From: an uncultured Bacilli bacterium
Lineage (GTDB): Bacteria; Bacillota_I; Bacilli_A; RF39; UBA660
Assembly: GCA_934168205.1 (NCBI GenBank)
Contig: CAKPMX010000002.1
Location: 62,001-126,000 of the forward strand
DNA length: 64,000 nt
Reading direction: 5' to 3'
Below the pieces are notes generated by a model, which saw only the letters and a list, made by a program, of their open reading frames with translations, searched no databases and was not told the DNA's origin. The position numbers and the translations under genes are program-made. Within the stretch, counting starts at the first letter, position 1; every line of letters begins with the position of its first letter. Shown here piece after piece: positions 1-8,893 of the stretch.

Positions 1-66
1 GATCAAGCACTTTATACCATGACAACGTTAAAAGAAATAGAAAATATGCAAAAGATTGTAAAATAA
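1..66 (+). CDS. C-terminal end of an unidentified protein (truncated by the window edge)
   Basis: An open frame runs from the first base to a TAA at 64-66 and encodes 21 residues ending in KEIENMQKIVK. Two prepilin genes follow, so it could be the end of a pilus inner-membrane protein such as PilC/GspF. That is a guess from position only; too little sequence is present to assign a family. Confidence 0.55.
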   Translation, partial: DQALYTMTTLKEIENMQKIVK

Positions 67-121
67 TATTTAAATATTTTAAATATTTGTTATAATTAGG
101 TTATAAGGTAGGTGATATGAA

Positions 122-688
122 GTGTTAAAAAATAGGAAGGGTTTTACTTTAATAGAGTTACTAGCTACAATAGTTATTCTTGGTATTATTATGATTGTTG
201 CGGTTCCTAATGTTACGGGTATTATTTATAGAAATAGAGCAAATACTTATGTAGAAGATGCTAAGAAAATGGTAACTTTAGCAGATTATGCAATTAGAGG
301 GAGTAATAATAAGATAACTAAACCAGCAGATGGACATTGCATTGCTTTTAGTTTACAGTATCTTGATAATGCTGAATTTGAAGAACCACCAAATGGTGGA
401 GACTATCAAAAAAATGACTCTTTTGTAGTAGTAAAAAAAGAAGGTACTAAGTTAGTATACTATGCTCAAATAGTTGAAGAATTTAAAAGTACTTATCGTG
501 GAGTTAGTTTTACAACGTCTTCTAGTTTGAATCAAGAAGGAGCTGCGAATAAGCTTGTTGGTAACTTTGATTCTGGTAATATAACTGGTTTACCTAGTGC
601 TACAGGAGACGTTTTAAACTATGTACAAAAATTTACGGATAATGAGCCATCATTTACATGTACATTTGATGCTGTATATGCGGAATAA
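122..688 (+). CDS. Type IV prepilin-like protein with N-methylation motif
   Basis: This 188-residue protein has a class III prepilin leader: a short basic stretch (MLKNRKG), then FTLIELL with the conserved Glu at +5, then about 20 hydrophobic residues (VILGIIMIVAVPNV). Prepilin peptidase would cut after the Gly and the protein would join a pilus or pseudopilus fibre. The C-terminal domain is polar with few cysteines and matches no pilin I can name. The start is a GTG seven bases after AGGTG; an ATG at 117 opens only a three-codon frame. A TATAAT box lies at 91-96. A second prepilin gene follows 108 bases downstream. Confidence 0.88.
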   Translation: MLKNRKGFTLIELLATIVILGIIMIVAVPNVTGIIYRNRANTYVEDAKKMVTLADYAIRGSNNKITKPADGHCIAFSLQYLDNAEFEEPPNGGDYQKNDSFVVVKKEGTKLVYYAQIVEEFKSTYRGVSFTTSSSLNQEGAANKLVGNFDSGNITGLPSATGDVLNYVQKFTDNEPSFTCTFDAVYAE

Positions 689-796
689 AATTAATGTCGT
701 AAAATTTTGTAAATGTAAAAAAAAGCTGTTGAATTTTAATATTTGATATGCTATTATTAAAATGTAAACAAAATAGAAAGAGAGAGTGAAATTTAA

Positions 797-1366
797 ATGA
801 AAAAGATTAATGAAAAAGGTTTTACATTGATCGAACTTTTAGCTGTTATCGTAATCATGGGTATCTTAATGATGGTTGCTATTCCAGCTGTTACAAGAAC
901 AATTGAAAATTCAAGAAAGGATACATTTTTAGACGTAGCTAAGCAGTATATTAATGCAACAAAGACATTATGGGCTGCTGATGGTGTAAAATGTCCAAAT
1001 GGTGAAGATACTTCTCACAATACAGTATATACAATTTCTTCTGCATTACCTGCTGGTACTTATTATATAGAAATCGATTCATCTAAGACTGATCCTGATG
1101 TTGTTTTATTGGACCAAGGTGGTAAATCTTCTTGGGGTAGTTCTGATGTTAAAGGTTATGTAAAAATTACTACTAGTGTTGCTACATCTGGAAATGTTAA
1201 AACAGCGTATTCTATAGCTTTAAAAGATGATGGTGGTCATGGATTTGTAAATGATATTGCTGAATCTGCACTTGGTCGTAGTGATGTAAAAACAACTGGT
1301 GCTACATTTACTGCTCTTACTGCTGCAACTGGAAATGGTGGAAAGATTTACTGTAAAGAAGTTTAA
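797..1366 (+). CDS. Type IV prepilin-like protein (second of a pair)
   Basis: A 189-residue prepilin-like protein with leader MKKINEKG, cleavage motif GFTLIELL and a hydrophobic helix (AVIVIMGILMMVAIPAV). After the helix comes the usual amphipathic extension (ENSRKDTFLDVAKQYINATKTLW), then a Gly/Ser/Thr-rich globular domain. Cysteines near residue 74 and at the C terminus could form a disulfide loop as in some major pilins. A GAGAGAGTG ribosome site precedes the ATG. A strong terminator follows directly, so the gene ends its unit. It could be a major or a minor pilin; the sequence does not decide. Confidence 0.88.
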   Translation: MKKINEKGFTLIELLAVIVIMGILMMVAIPAVTRTIENSRKDTFLDVAKQYINATKTLWAADGVKCPNGEDTSHNTVYTISSALPAGTYYIEIDSSKTDPDVVLLDQGGKSSWGSSDVKGYVKITTSVATSGNVKTAYSIALKDDGGHGFVNDIAESALGRSDVKTTGATFTALTAATGNGGKIYCKEV

Positions 1367-1393
1367 TCAAGTTAGATTAGAAATATATAATTT

Positions 1394-1428
1394 AAGACTT
1401 AAGATAAGATACCTTAAGTCTTTTTTTT
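1394..1428 (+). terminator. Rho-independent terminator of the prepilin pair
   Basis: AAGACTTAAG (1394-1403) pairs perfectly with CTTAAGTCTT (1413-1422) across a 9-base loop, followed by a run of T. Confidence 0.9.
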
Positions 1429-1467
1429 GTCTTTGGTTTTTGATATACTTATATTGGAGATGGTTAT

Positions 1468-2346
1468 ATGTTGATAATTGGTAGTCATGTTGGTTTTAAA
1501 AAGGATAGTCAATTACTTGGAAGTTTAAATGAAGCTTTAGGGTATGGTTCAAATACTTTTATGTTTTATACAGGAGCTCCTCAGAATACTAATCGTTATC
1601 CAATTGATGATAATTTGACACTTGAAGCTATTAATAAAATGAAAGAGAAGGAAATTGATTATTCTAAAGTAATAGTTCATGCTCCTTATATTGTTAATTT
1701 AGCTAATGATGATGAAGTTAAGTTTAATTTTGCAGTACAGTTTTTAAAAGAAGAATTAAAAAGATGTAGTCAATTAGGTATAAAGAATGTTGTTTTACAT
1801 CCTGGTAGTCATGTGGGACTTGGAATTGATAAAGGAATAGAAAATATTGCGAGAGGGCTTAATATGATACTTGGAGAGGTTGATGTTACTATTCTTTTAG
1901 AGACTATGGCTGGTAAGGGTAGTGAAGTTGGTTCTAAGTTAGAAGAGATTAAGAGAATAATAGATTTAGTTAATGATAAAGAACACATTGGCGTATGTTT
2001 AGATACATGTCATTTAAGTGATGCAGGATATGATCTTAGTGATTTTAATAAATTCTTAGATGATTTTGATAAGATTATTGGAATAGAACGTATTCATTGT
2101 GTACATGTAAATGATAGTAAAAATGAATTAGGTAGTCATAAAGATAGACATGAAAATATAGGATTTGGTAAGATAGGTTTTGATACTTTACTTCGTGTTA
2201 TTTATAATGAAAGATTAGAAAATATTCCTAAAATATTAGAGACACCTTATGTAGATAAAGAGTTTGCTCCTTATAAATATGAAATTGAAATGATTAAAGA
2301 TAAGAAGTTTGATAATGATTTAATTAATAAAATAAGACTAGGTTAA
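1468..2346 (+). CDS. nfo: Deoxyribonuclease IV (endonuclease IV, AP endonuclease)
   Basis: A 292-residue xylose-isomerase-like TIM-barrel AP endonuclease that incises DNA 5' of abasic sites in base excision repair. Family motifs seen in order: GSHVGF at the N terminus, VVLHPGSHVG, LLETMAGKGSEVG, GVCLDTCHLSDAGYD, HVNDSKNELGSHKDRHENIGFGKIG, and a C-terminal LETP. These supply the His, Glu and Asp ligands of the trinuclear zinc site. Length is normal. The start ATG follows GGAGATGG. The stop overlaps a convergent DUF2624-like gene by nine bases; in Bacillus the nfo homologue yqfS also neighbours a DUF2624 gene (yqfT). Confidence 0.96.
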   Translation: MLIIGSHVGFKKDSQLLGSLNEALGYGSNTFMFYTGAPQNTNRYPIDDNLTLEAINKMKEKEIDYSKVIVHAPYIVNLANDDEVKFNFAVQFLKEELKRCSQLGIKNVVLHPGSHVGLGIDKGIENIARGLNMILGEVDVTILLETMAGKGSEVGSKLEEIKRIIDLVNDKEHIGVCLDTCHLSDAGYDLSDFNKFLDDFDKIIGIERIHCVHVNDSKNELGSHKDRHENIGFGKIGFDTLLRVIYNERLENIPKILETPYVDKEFAPYKYEIEMIKDKKFDNDLINKIRLG

Positions 2347-2359
2347 GTACTTAGTCTTA
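2333..2359. terminator. Shared hairpin between converging nfo and DUF2624-like gene
   Basis: TAAGACTA (2333-2340) and TAGTCTTA (2352-2359) form a perfect 8-bp inverted repeat with an 11-base loop. It spans the 3' ends of both convergent genes. The T run on either side is weak, so termination is likely but not certain. Confidence 0.5.
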
Positions 2360-2592
2360 TATTTGTTATATAAAGATATTATAGTATTATATAATTCTGG
2401 TTTTAACTTTTGTTTTAGTAAATAAAAAGATTTTTCATTATTATTTAGAATTTCTTGATAGTTTGTTTTTATAAAATTATAAATAATAGTTATTTCTTCA
2501 TTTGTTACTTCTATATTTTCTTTTAATGCATATATTTTAATGTCTTCTTTAGTTAAAATATTTATATATTTTTTAATTATTTCTTTATAAAT
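2338..2592 (-). CDS. DUF2624 (YqfT-like) family protein, probable AUU start
   Basis: This minus-strand frame encodes 84 uninterrupted residues, contains no Met, Val or Leu start codon near its 5' end, and so escapes ATG/GTG/TTG gene finding. A good ribosome site (GAGGTGAT) sits just upstream, and an in-frame TGA at 2602-2604 limits the start to the next few codons; ATT at 2590-2592 is the best-spaced candidate. The product (YKEIIKKYINILTKEDI near the N terminus, LKPELYNTIISLYNKYKTKYL near the C terminus) has the length, helical pattern and 'IT..EL..YA....I.VT' layout of DUF2624, whose Bacillus member yqfT lies beside the nfo gene yqfS. Function unknown. The 3' end overlaps nfo by 9 bp. Family assignment is from memory of the pattern. 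Confidence 0.7.
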   Translation of the reverse strand: MYKEIIKKYINILTKEDIKIYALKENIEVTNEEITIIYNFIKTNYQEILNNNEKSFYLLKQKLKPELYNTIISLYNKYKTKYLT

Positions 2593-2662
2593 AGTATCAC
2601 CTCATAAAAATATATGAAATAAGATTTTAAATATGTGGTAAACTAATGTTGAGGAGAACTTT

Positions 2663-4708
2663 ATGAATAAGAGAAAAAAGAAAATTAATTATGAAAAAAT
2701 TATTAATAAAAGAATATTTGTTATACTAATTGTTTTGATTAGTCTTTTTTCTGTTGTATTTATTAAGTTATTTATGGTTATGCTTATTGATAAAGATAAA
2801 TATAATGATAAGTTGTTAGCTTTAACTAATAAAAATATTACTTTAAATAGTGCTCCTAGAGGAAGAATATATGATCGTAATTATAATGTTATTGTTGATA
2901 ATAAGGCTATTAATACTATTGTATATAAAAAAGAAAAAGGTACTACTAATAAAGAGATGATAGAACTTGCTTATACTGTTTCACCTCATTTGAATTTAGA
3001 TGTTTCTAGACTTACTTTAAGAGCTAAAAAAGAATTTTATTTAGCTAAGTATCCAGATAAGTGTAAAAAGAAGATTAAAAGTAGTGAATATGAAAAAGTA
3101 AAACAAAGAAAACTTAGTAATAAAGATATAGAGGAATTAAAAATAGAAAGAATTAGTTTAGATGAACTTAATGTTTTTAAGGATGAAGATTTAAAGACGG
3201 CATACTTATATTATTTAATGAATAATGGATATACATATGAAGAGAAGGTTATTAGAAATGGTGCTACTGATGAAGAGTTTGCTTATATTTCTGAAAATAA
3301 TGATAAGTTAAAAGGATTTAATACTAGAGTAGACTGGGAAAGAGTTTATCCATATGGTGATACTTTGAGGACTATTCTTGGTAATGTTTCTAGTAGTAGT
3401 CAAGGTATTCCTAGTGAAGATAAGAATTATTATTTGAAACTTGGTTATTCTTTGAATGATCGTGTTGGTTTAAGTTATTTAGAAAAACAATATGAGAGTT
3501 ATTTAAAAGGGGAAAAGAATGTATATGAGGCAGTTAATTCTCATGAATTAAGACTTGTTAAAGAGGGAATGAGAGGTAATGATATTGTTTTATCTATAGA
3601 TATTAATTTACAGAAGGAAATAGATAATTTGATAGATGAGGCAATTGTTAGAGCTAAGAGTGAAGCTAATACAGAGTATTATGATCATTCTTCTGTTATT
3701 GTTACTGATCCTAATACTGGTGAGATTTTAGCAATTGCTTCTAGGAAAATTGTTGGAGATAAGATTATTGATAATGTTAATAGTATTTTGATATCGCCAA
3801 TTACACCTGGTTCTGTTGTTAAGGGTGCATCTATGTTAGTTGGATATGAAACGGGTGCTATTAAGTTTGGAGAGAGAATGCTAGATGAGTGTATTAAAAT
3901 AGCTGGTACTCCAGAGAAATGTTCATCTGTTAATGATTTAGGTGTAATTGATGACTTAACTGCTATGGCTAAGAGTAGTAACGTTTATCAGTTTAAGACG
4001 GCTATTAGAGTTAATGGACAAGAGTATTATAGAGGAATGAAACTTAATTTTAATCAGAAGTCTTTTGATACTTATCGTAATATGTATCATGCATTTGGAC
4101 TTGGGGTTAAAACTGAAATAGATTTACCAGTTGAGAGTGCTGGTTATACTTCTATTGACAGAGCTGCTGGTAATTTGCTTGACTTTGTCATGGGACAATA
4201 TGAAACTTATACTCCTATACAATTAGCTCAGTATGTATCTACTATTGCGAATGGTGGAAATAGAATGCAAGTTCATTTATTGAAAGAGGTTAGAAAAGCT
4301 ACTGATAAAGATACTTTAGGAGATATTATGTATACTTTTGAACCTAAAGTTTTAAATAAAGTAGAAGTTAAGAGTGAGAACTTGAAAAGAGTTCAAGAAG
4401 GATTTTATGCTGTTATGCATATGCCCGGAGGTTATGGTAGAGGTTACATCAATGATAGAATGGACGCAGCTGGTAAAACTGGTACTTCTCAAAGCTTTAT
4501 AGATACCGATAATGATGGTATTATTGATACTGAAACTATTACATCATCATTTATAGGTTATGCACCATATAACAATCCTAAAGTAGCTTTTATGGTTACT
4601 TCTCCTAATTCTTCACATGCTAATTCAAGTAATAATTTTGCTAGTTTAGTTAATTATAGACTAACTAGAGCAATAACAGATAAATATTATGATATGTATG
4701 GGATATAG
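2663..4708 (+). CDS. Class B penicillin-binding protein (PBP2-type transpeptidase)
   Basis: A 681-residue peptidoglycan DD-transpeptidase. It has a basic cytoplasmic tail, one membrane helix (about residues 18-42), a dimerisation domain beginning near the APRGRIYDRN motif, and a C-terminal transpeptidase domain. Catalytic motifs are SVVK (S384, K387), SSN (438-440) and KTG (605-607). A class B PBP normally works with a SEDS glycosyltransferase (RodA or FtsW) in elongation, division or spore cortex synthesis; no SEDS gene is in the window, so the role is not fixed. No C-terminal PASTA domains are visible, which argues against PBP2x/SpoVD types that carry them. Start ATG follows GAGGAG. Confidence 0.93.
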   Translation: MNKRKKKINYEKIINKRIFVILIVLISLFSVVFIKLFMVMLIDKDKYNDKLLALTNKNITLNSAPRGRIYDRNYNVIVDNKAINTIVYKKEKGTTNKEMIELAYTVSPHLNLDVSRLTLRAKKEFYLAKYPDKCKKKIKSSEYEKVKQRKLSNKDIEELKIERISLDELNVFKDEDLKTAYLYYLMNNGYTYEEKVIRNGATDEEFAYISENNDKLKGFNTRVDWERVYPYGDTLRTILGNVSSSSQGIPSEDKNYYLKLGYSLNDRVGLSYLEKQYESYLKGEKNVYEAVNSHELRLVKEGMRGNDIVLSIDINLQKEIDNLIDEAIVRAKSEANTEYYDHSSVIVTDPNTGEILAIASRKIVGDKIIDNVNSILISPITPGSVVKGASMLVGYETGAIKFGERMLDECIKIAGTPEKCSSVNDLGVIDDLTAMAKSSNVYQFKTAIRVNGQEYYRGMKLNFNQKSFDTYRNMYHAFGLGVKTEIDLPVESAGYTSIDRAAGNLLDFVMGQYETYTPIQLAQYVSTIANGGNRMQVHLLKEVRKATDKDTLGDIMYTFEPKVLNKVEVKSENLKRVQEGFYAVMHMPGGYGRGYINDRMDAAGKTGTSQSFIDTDNDGIIDTETITSSFIGYAPYNNPKVAFMVTSPNSSHANSSNNFASLVNYRLTRAITDKYYDMYGI

Positions 4709-4735
4709 TTTTTGTTAAAAATAAGCAAAAATCTT

Positions 4736-4763
4736 TTGCAATTTAGGAAAAGTTTGGTATAAT
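4736..4763 (+). promoter_or_regulatory. SigA-type promoter of rpmG
   Basis: TTGCAA at 4736-4741 and TATAAT at 4758-4763 are separated by 16 bases. An upstream TG one base before the -10 box makes it an extended -10 promoter. Confidence 0.75.
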
Positions 4764-4789
4764 ACCTATAGACGTAAGGAGGGATAGAC

Positions 4790-4951
4790 ATGGCTAAAGC
4801 AGGAAATAGACAATATAAAACTCTTTTTTGTACTGAATGTAAAGAAGAAAATTATAGAGTTGAGAGAAATGTTAAGAAAACAGACCGTCTTGAATTAAAT
4901 AGATACTGTCCTAGATGTAAAAAACATACTGTACATAAGGAAAAGAAATAA
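4790..4951 (+). CDS. rpmG: 50S ribosomal protein L33
   Basis: A 53-residue protein beginning MAKAGNRQYKTLFC with two CxxC pairs (CTEC and CPRC), that is, the zinc-binding form of L33. Length and the KTLFCTEC / NRYCPRCKKHT patterns are typical. AAGGAGGG precedes the ATG. It opens a short unit with a small unknown gene and efp. Confidence 0.94.
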   Translation: MAKAGNRQYKTLFCTECKEENYRVERNVKKTDRLELNRYCPRCKKHTVHKEKK

Positions 4952-4980
4952 TTTGATATTTGTTTCGTTTGGTGAAGAAT

Positions 4981-5160
4981 ATGAATAAAAATTTAAAGAC
5001 ACCAGAAAATATTGATAAATTAATAAGTAATCAAGCTAGTGAACCTAGCTTTTTAGATAATGTTTTTTCTGGTTCTTGTGTTAAGGAAACTAGTGCTAAT
5101 AAGAATAGTACTAAAGTTTATAAAAAAGTATATTATAAAGGATCTAAAAGAAAAGGATAG
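4981..5160 (+). CDS. Small hypothetical protein between rpmG and efp
   Basis: A 59-residue, Asn/Ser/Lys-rich frame starting at an ATG placed 3-4 bases after GGTGAAG; an upstream GTG frame extension at 4960 has no ribosome site. The protein has no membrane segment and ends in a basic tail (KKVYYKGSKRKG). It lies 29 bases after rpmG and 12 before efp, so it is probably co-transcribed. I do not recognise a family. It may be a lineage-specific gene. Confidence 0.55.
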   Translation: MNKNLKTPENIDKLISNQASEPSFLDNVFSGSCVKETSANKNSTKVYKKVYYKGSKRKG

Positions 5161-5172
5161 GAGGTGTTTTTC

Positions 5173-5730
5173 GTGATTAGTACTAACGATTTAAAAAATG
5201 GTATTACTATTGAAGTAGATGGAGCTATCTTTGTTGTTATGGAGACTCAACATGTTAAACCTGGTAAAGGTGCAGCAATTGTTAAGGCTAAATTAAAGAA
5301 TTTAAGAACTGGAGCTATCTTCGAAAAGACTTTTAATGCTGGTGTTAAAGTTGCTACTGCTAGAATTGAAAAGACTTTAATGCAATATCTATATACCATG
5401 GGTGAGACATATTACTTTATGAATATGGATACTTATGAACAATTAGAACTTGATAAAAGTATTGTTGGAGATGGAGCTAAGTTTTTAAAAGAAAACTTAG
5501 AAGTTTATATTACTACATACGAAGGTGAAGTATTAGGAATTGATTTACCAGATAAGGTAGAATTAAAGGTTACTCATACTGAAGCTGCTGTTAAGGGTAA
5601 TACTACTAATAATGCTTTAAAAGATGCTGAGTGTGAAACTGGATTAATGGTTCGTGTTCCTTTATTTATTGAAGAAGGCGAAGTTATTATTGTTTCAACT
5701 GCTGATGGAAAATATGTATCAAGAGCTTAA
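5173..5730 (+). CDS. efp: Translation elongation factor P
   Basis: A 185-residue EF-P: an N-terminal KOW-like domain and two OB domains, ending with the family signature near residues 148-185 (DAECETGLMVRVPLFIEEG). It binds the ribosomal E site and relieves stalling at polyproline. The tip of the modification loop is KPGKGAA with Lys32, the Bacillus-type target for 5-aminopentanol modification. The start is GTG at 5173, giving the canonical MISTND and 7 bases from AGGAGGT; a GTG at 5164 lies inside the ribosome site. The modification-linked proteins YmfF and YmfH are encoded 3.2 kb downstream. Confidence 0.97.
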   Translation: MISTNDLKNGITIEVDGAIFVVMETQHVKPGKGAAIVKAKLKNLRTGAIFEKTFNAGVKVATARIEKTLMQYLYTMGETYYFMNMDTYEQLELDKSIVGDGAKFLKENLEVYITTYEGEVLGIDLPDKVELKVTHTEAAVKGNTTNNALKDAECETGLMVRVPLFIEEGEVIIVSTADGKYVSRA

Positions 5731-5747
5731 TGCTCTTTTTCTTTTTG
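5722..5747 (+). terminator. Terminator of efp
   Basis: AGAGC (5722-5726) pairs with GCTCT (5732-5736) across a loop that contains the efp stop codon, followed by TTTTCTTTTT. Confidence 0.8.
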
Positions 5748-5825
5748 ATGTAAAGTTTTGTGTTTTACTATTTAAAATATTAAACTTTTTTAGTATAATT
5801 AGTTTGTAATGATAGGAGAATCAGT

Positions 5826-8084
5826 ATGGCAAAAAAGAAAAAGAAAAAAGTTACTAAAAAAGGATTTAGTTATAGTGCTGAATTATATGGCATTATACTC
5901 GTTTTAATTGCTATTTTAGGTATAGGTAAATATGGTCCAGTTGGAAGAATCTTTGCATCTTTTGGCTTATTTTTGTTTGGCTCTTTATATATGGCTTTTT
6001 TACTAGTGCTTTTTATTATAGGATGTTATTTATTATTAAAAAGAGAGAAGCCTGATTTCTTTTCGACTAAGTTAGTTGGTCTTTATGTTTTTGTTTTAGG
6101 TTTTCTTATTATGATGCATAAAGAATTTGTATTAGAAAATGATGGTAATGTTGCTTTGATTTTTAAAGAAACAGTTAATCAATTAGTTATGTCTTTTAAT
6201 AGTATTATGAGTACAGGACATTTAGAAAACTGGCTAGCAGTTGGTGGTGGACTAATTGGTGGTGTTTTATCAGGTATCTTTGTTAAATTATTTTCTTATA
6301 ATGGAATGTTAATTGTTTCATGGGTATTGATGATAATTGGATTCTGTTTGTTTACTGGTTTTTCTATTTTAGATCTTATTAATAATTCAATTGAAAAGAG
6401 TAAGGAAATTAAAATTCATAAGAAAGAGGCTAAGGATAAGAAACCAGTTATTATTAATAATGGTGTAGAGGATGAGCCTAAAAATGATAATCATATTAAG
6501 ATTACTAGTATTGATGAATTGACTAAGGTTCCTGAGAAGAATGAGAAAGTAGAGGCTACTCCAGCTCCTGTAGTTAAGGAAAATCCGGTTAATTTAAAAT
6601 ATAAGTTGCCACCTTTAAATTTACTAAATCAACCTAAAGGTAAAAAGAAAGGAATGGATAATGCCGCAATAGAAAAAAATATTGTTATTTTGGAACAAGT
6701 ACTAAGGGATTTTAAAATCATTGGTAAAGTGGTTGAAGTACATATAGGTTCTAGTGTTGCTCAATATGAACTTGAAATAGCATCTGGTACTAGAGTTAAT
6801 AAGATTACATCTATTAATAGAGAAATTGCTTTGGCTTTAGCTAAAAAAGATGTAAGAATTGAAGCTCCTATACCTGGTAAAAACACTGTTGGTATAGAGT
6901 TTGCTAATGACGAAGCTACTCCTGTTAGTTTCTATGAAATTATGAGTAGTAAGAAGATGCAAGACTCTATGAATAAGAAACTTATGGTACCTTTAGGTAA
7001 GAGTATCATGGGTGATGTTGAAGTATGTGAAGTTAATAAGATGCCACATTTACTTATTGCTGGTACTACTGGTTCTGGTAAGAGTGTGTGTGTAAATGGT
7101 ATTATTTGTTCTATTTTAATGAGAGCTAGACCAGATGAGGTTAAACTTGTTATGGTTGATCCAAAGGTTGTTGAATTATCTGTTTATAATGGTATTCCAC
7201 ATTTGATGTGTCCAGTTGTTACTGATCCTAAAAAGGCTGCGGTTGCTTTATCTAAAATGGTAGCTGAAATGGAAAGACGTTATGAAACATTTAGTGAAAC
7301 TGGTACTAAAAATATTGAATCTTATAATGATTATATTGATAAATGGAATAAAGAAAATGCACATGATGATTATTCTAAGACTAAGATGCCATATATAGTT
7401 GTTATTATCGATGAGTTATCTGATTTGATGATGGTAGCTGCTAAAGAGGTTGAAGATTCAATTTTACGTATTACACAAAAAGCACGTGCTGCTGGTATAC
7501 ATTTAATAGTAGCAACACAACGTCCATCTACAGAAGTTATCACGGGTCTAATTAAAGCTAATATTCCATCTCGTATATCATTTGCAGTTGGATCTGGAAT
7601 AGATTCTAGAACAATACTTGATCAAACTGGTGCAGAAAAACTACTAGGTAAAGGCGATATGTTATTCTTACCAATAGGAGTTAATTCACCAACACGTATT
7701 CAAGGTTCATTTATTACTGATGATGAAATTAAAAAGTTAATAGACTTCACTGTGGAACAACAAAAAGCACAATATGATGAATCATTATTAAATCTTGAAG
7801 CTGTTGATCATAATGCGGTTGATAATACTGTTATCGATGAAGTGGCAGGTGACGCTGATAGTGAAGAAGAGTTGTATCAACAAGTATTAGAGTTTGTTGT
7901 AAGAACACAAAAAGCTAGTGCTTCTCTTTTACAAAGAAAGTTTAAAATTGGATATAATAAAGCGGCTAGGATGATAGATACGTTAGAAGAGCGTGGAGTC
8001 ATTGGCCCTGCTACTGGTAATTCTAAGCCAAGAGAAGTATTAGTACAGTTTGATGAAAATTCAATGGGAGAAGTATCTGAATAA
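5826..8084 (+). CDS. ftsK: FtsK/SpoIIIE family DNA translocase
   Basis: A 752-residue hexameric dsDNA pump. The first 190 residues hold about four membrane helices, followed by a charged linker (about 195-270), the alpha domain, and a RecA-like motor with Walker A GTTGSGKS at 413-420 and Walker B VVIIDE with D529. A C-terminal winged-helix gamma domain (about 685-745, VRTQKASASLLQRKFKIGYNKAARMIDTLE in two parts) would read KOPS/SRS sites. It segregates chromosomes at the division or sporulation septum. In Bacillus the spoIIIE gene is near ymfF-ymfH, as here, so this is the spoIIIE-type copy. Start ATG follows TAGGAGAA. Confidence 0.96.
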   Translation: MAKKKKKKVTKKGFSYSAELYGIILVLIAILGIGKYGPVGRIFASFGLFLFGSLYMAFLLVLFIIGCYLLLKREKPDFFSTKLVGLYVFVLGFLIMMHKEFVLENDGNVALIFKETVNQLVMSFNSIMSTGHLENWLAVGGGLIGGVLSGIFVKLFSYNGMLIVSWVLMIIGFCLFTGFSILDLINNSIEKSKEIKIHKKEAKDKKPVIINNGVEDEPKNDNHIKITSIDELTKVPEKNEKVEATPAPVVKENPVNLKYKLPPLNLLNQPKGKKKGMDNAAIEKNIVILEQVLRDFKIIGKVVEVHIGSSVAQYELEIASGTRVNKITSINREIALALAKKDVRIEAPIPGKNTVGIEFANDEATPVSFYEIMSSKKMQDSMNKKLMVPLGKSIMGDVEVCEVNKMPHLLIAGTTGSGKSVCVNGIICSILMRARPDEVKLVMVDPKVVELSVYNGIPHLMCPVVTDPKKAAVALSKMVAEMERRYETFSETGTKNIESYNDYIDKWNKENAHDDYSKTKMPYIVVIIDELSDLMMVAAKEVEDSILRITQKARAAGIHLIVATQRPSTEVITGLIKANIPSRISFAVGSGIDSRTILDQTGAEKLLGKGDMLFLPIGVNSPTRIQGSFITDDEIKKLIDFTVEQQKAQYDESLLNLEAVDHNAVDNTVIDEVAGDADSEEELYQQVLEFVVRTQKASASLLQRKFKIGYNKAARMIDTLEERGVIGPATGNSKPREVLVQFDENSMGEVSE

Positions 8085-8103
8085 TTGATACTTCTTCTTT
8101 TAA
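8070..8103 (+). terminator. Terminator of ftsK
   Basis: GAAGTATC (8070-8077) pairs with GATACTTC (8087-8094), with the stop codon in the loop and a T-rich tail. Confidence 0.8.
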
Positions 8104-8138
8104 TATGTTATAATGGGTGTATAGGAGAGTGAATAATT

Positions 8139-8855
8139 ATGACAGCACATATAGAAAGTAAATTAGATGATATTGCGAAAGTAGTATTAATGCCAGGAGA
8201 TCCATTAAGAGCTAAATATATAGCTGATAATTTTTTGGATAACGTCAAAATAGTTAATACAGTTAGAAATATGTATGCTTATACTGGTGAATATAAGGGA
8301 AATAAAGTTACAGTATTTCCATCTGGAATGGGAATTCCAAGTATGGGAATTTATGCATATGAATTATTTAAGTTTTATAATGTGGATACTATCATTAGAA
8401 TTGGTACATCTGGTACTATTCATAAAGATGTAAAATTACTCGATGTTGTTTTAGCAACAAGTTCTTATTCTGTTAGTACATTTCCATTACTTTTTGATGG
8501 AGATACAGAAAAAGAGTATGAATCTAATAAAGAATTAAATCATGAAATTATTGATACTGCTAGTAGATTAGGTTTAAATTTAAAACCTGGTAAAATCATT
8601 ACTAGTGATGTTTTTGATCCATATGTTGATGGTGATAAATTTATGAGTAATTTTCCGGATGAGGAGTTTTTAGCAAGTGAAATGGAAGCTTTCTGTCTTT
8701 TCTATTTAGCTAAAAAACTAAATAAAAGAGCTACTTCATTAATGACAGTGGTTGACTCTAAATTTGATAAGAGAAGTTTAACTAGTGAAATGAGAGAAAA
8801 ATCATTGAATGATATGATTACATTAGCTTTAGAAACTGTTTCTAATAAAAATTAA
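8139..8855 (+). CDS. deoD: Purine nucleoside phosphorylase, DeoD type
   Basis: A 238-residue phosphorylase that splits purine (deoxy)ribonucleosides with phosphate in salvage. Motifs: MTAHIESKLDDIA and VVLMPGDPLRAKYIA (phosphate site), GMGIPSMGIY, RIGTSGTI, and ASEMEAFCLF (ribose site). Size and start match the hexameric bacterial family. One difference from the usual pattern is the end of the protein, where the catalytic Asp region reads VVDSKFDKRSLTSEMRE. An AGGAGAGTG ribosome site precedes the ATG. It interrupts the ftsK-ymfF neighbourhood found in Bacillus, and no terminator separates it from ymfF. Confidence 0.95.
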   Translation: MTAHIESKLDDIAKVVLMPGDPLRAKYIADNFLDNVKIVNTVRNMYAYTGEYKGNKVTVFPSGMGIPSMGIYAYELFKFYNVDTIIRIGTSGTIHKDVKLLDVVLATSSYSVSTFPLLFDGDTEKEYESNKELNHEIIDTASRLGLNLKPGKIITSDVFDPYVDGDKFMSNFPDEEFLASEMEAFCLFYLAKKLNKRATSLMTVVDSKFDKRSLTSEMREKSLNDMITLALETVSNKN

Positions 8856-8893
8856 AATAGTGAATATACTAATTGATAGAGGAGACGTGAAAT

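Noticed and set aside
1299..1484. A 61-codon frame across the end of the second prepilin gene
   Set aside because: It overlaps the prepilin gene and its terminator in another frame and has no ribosome site.
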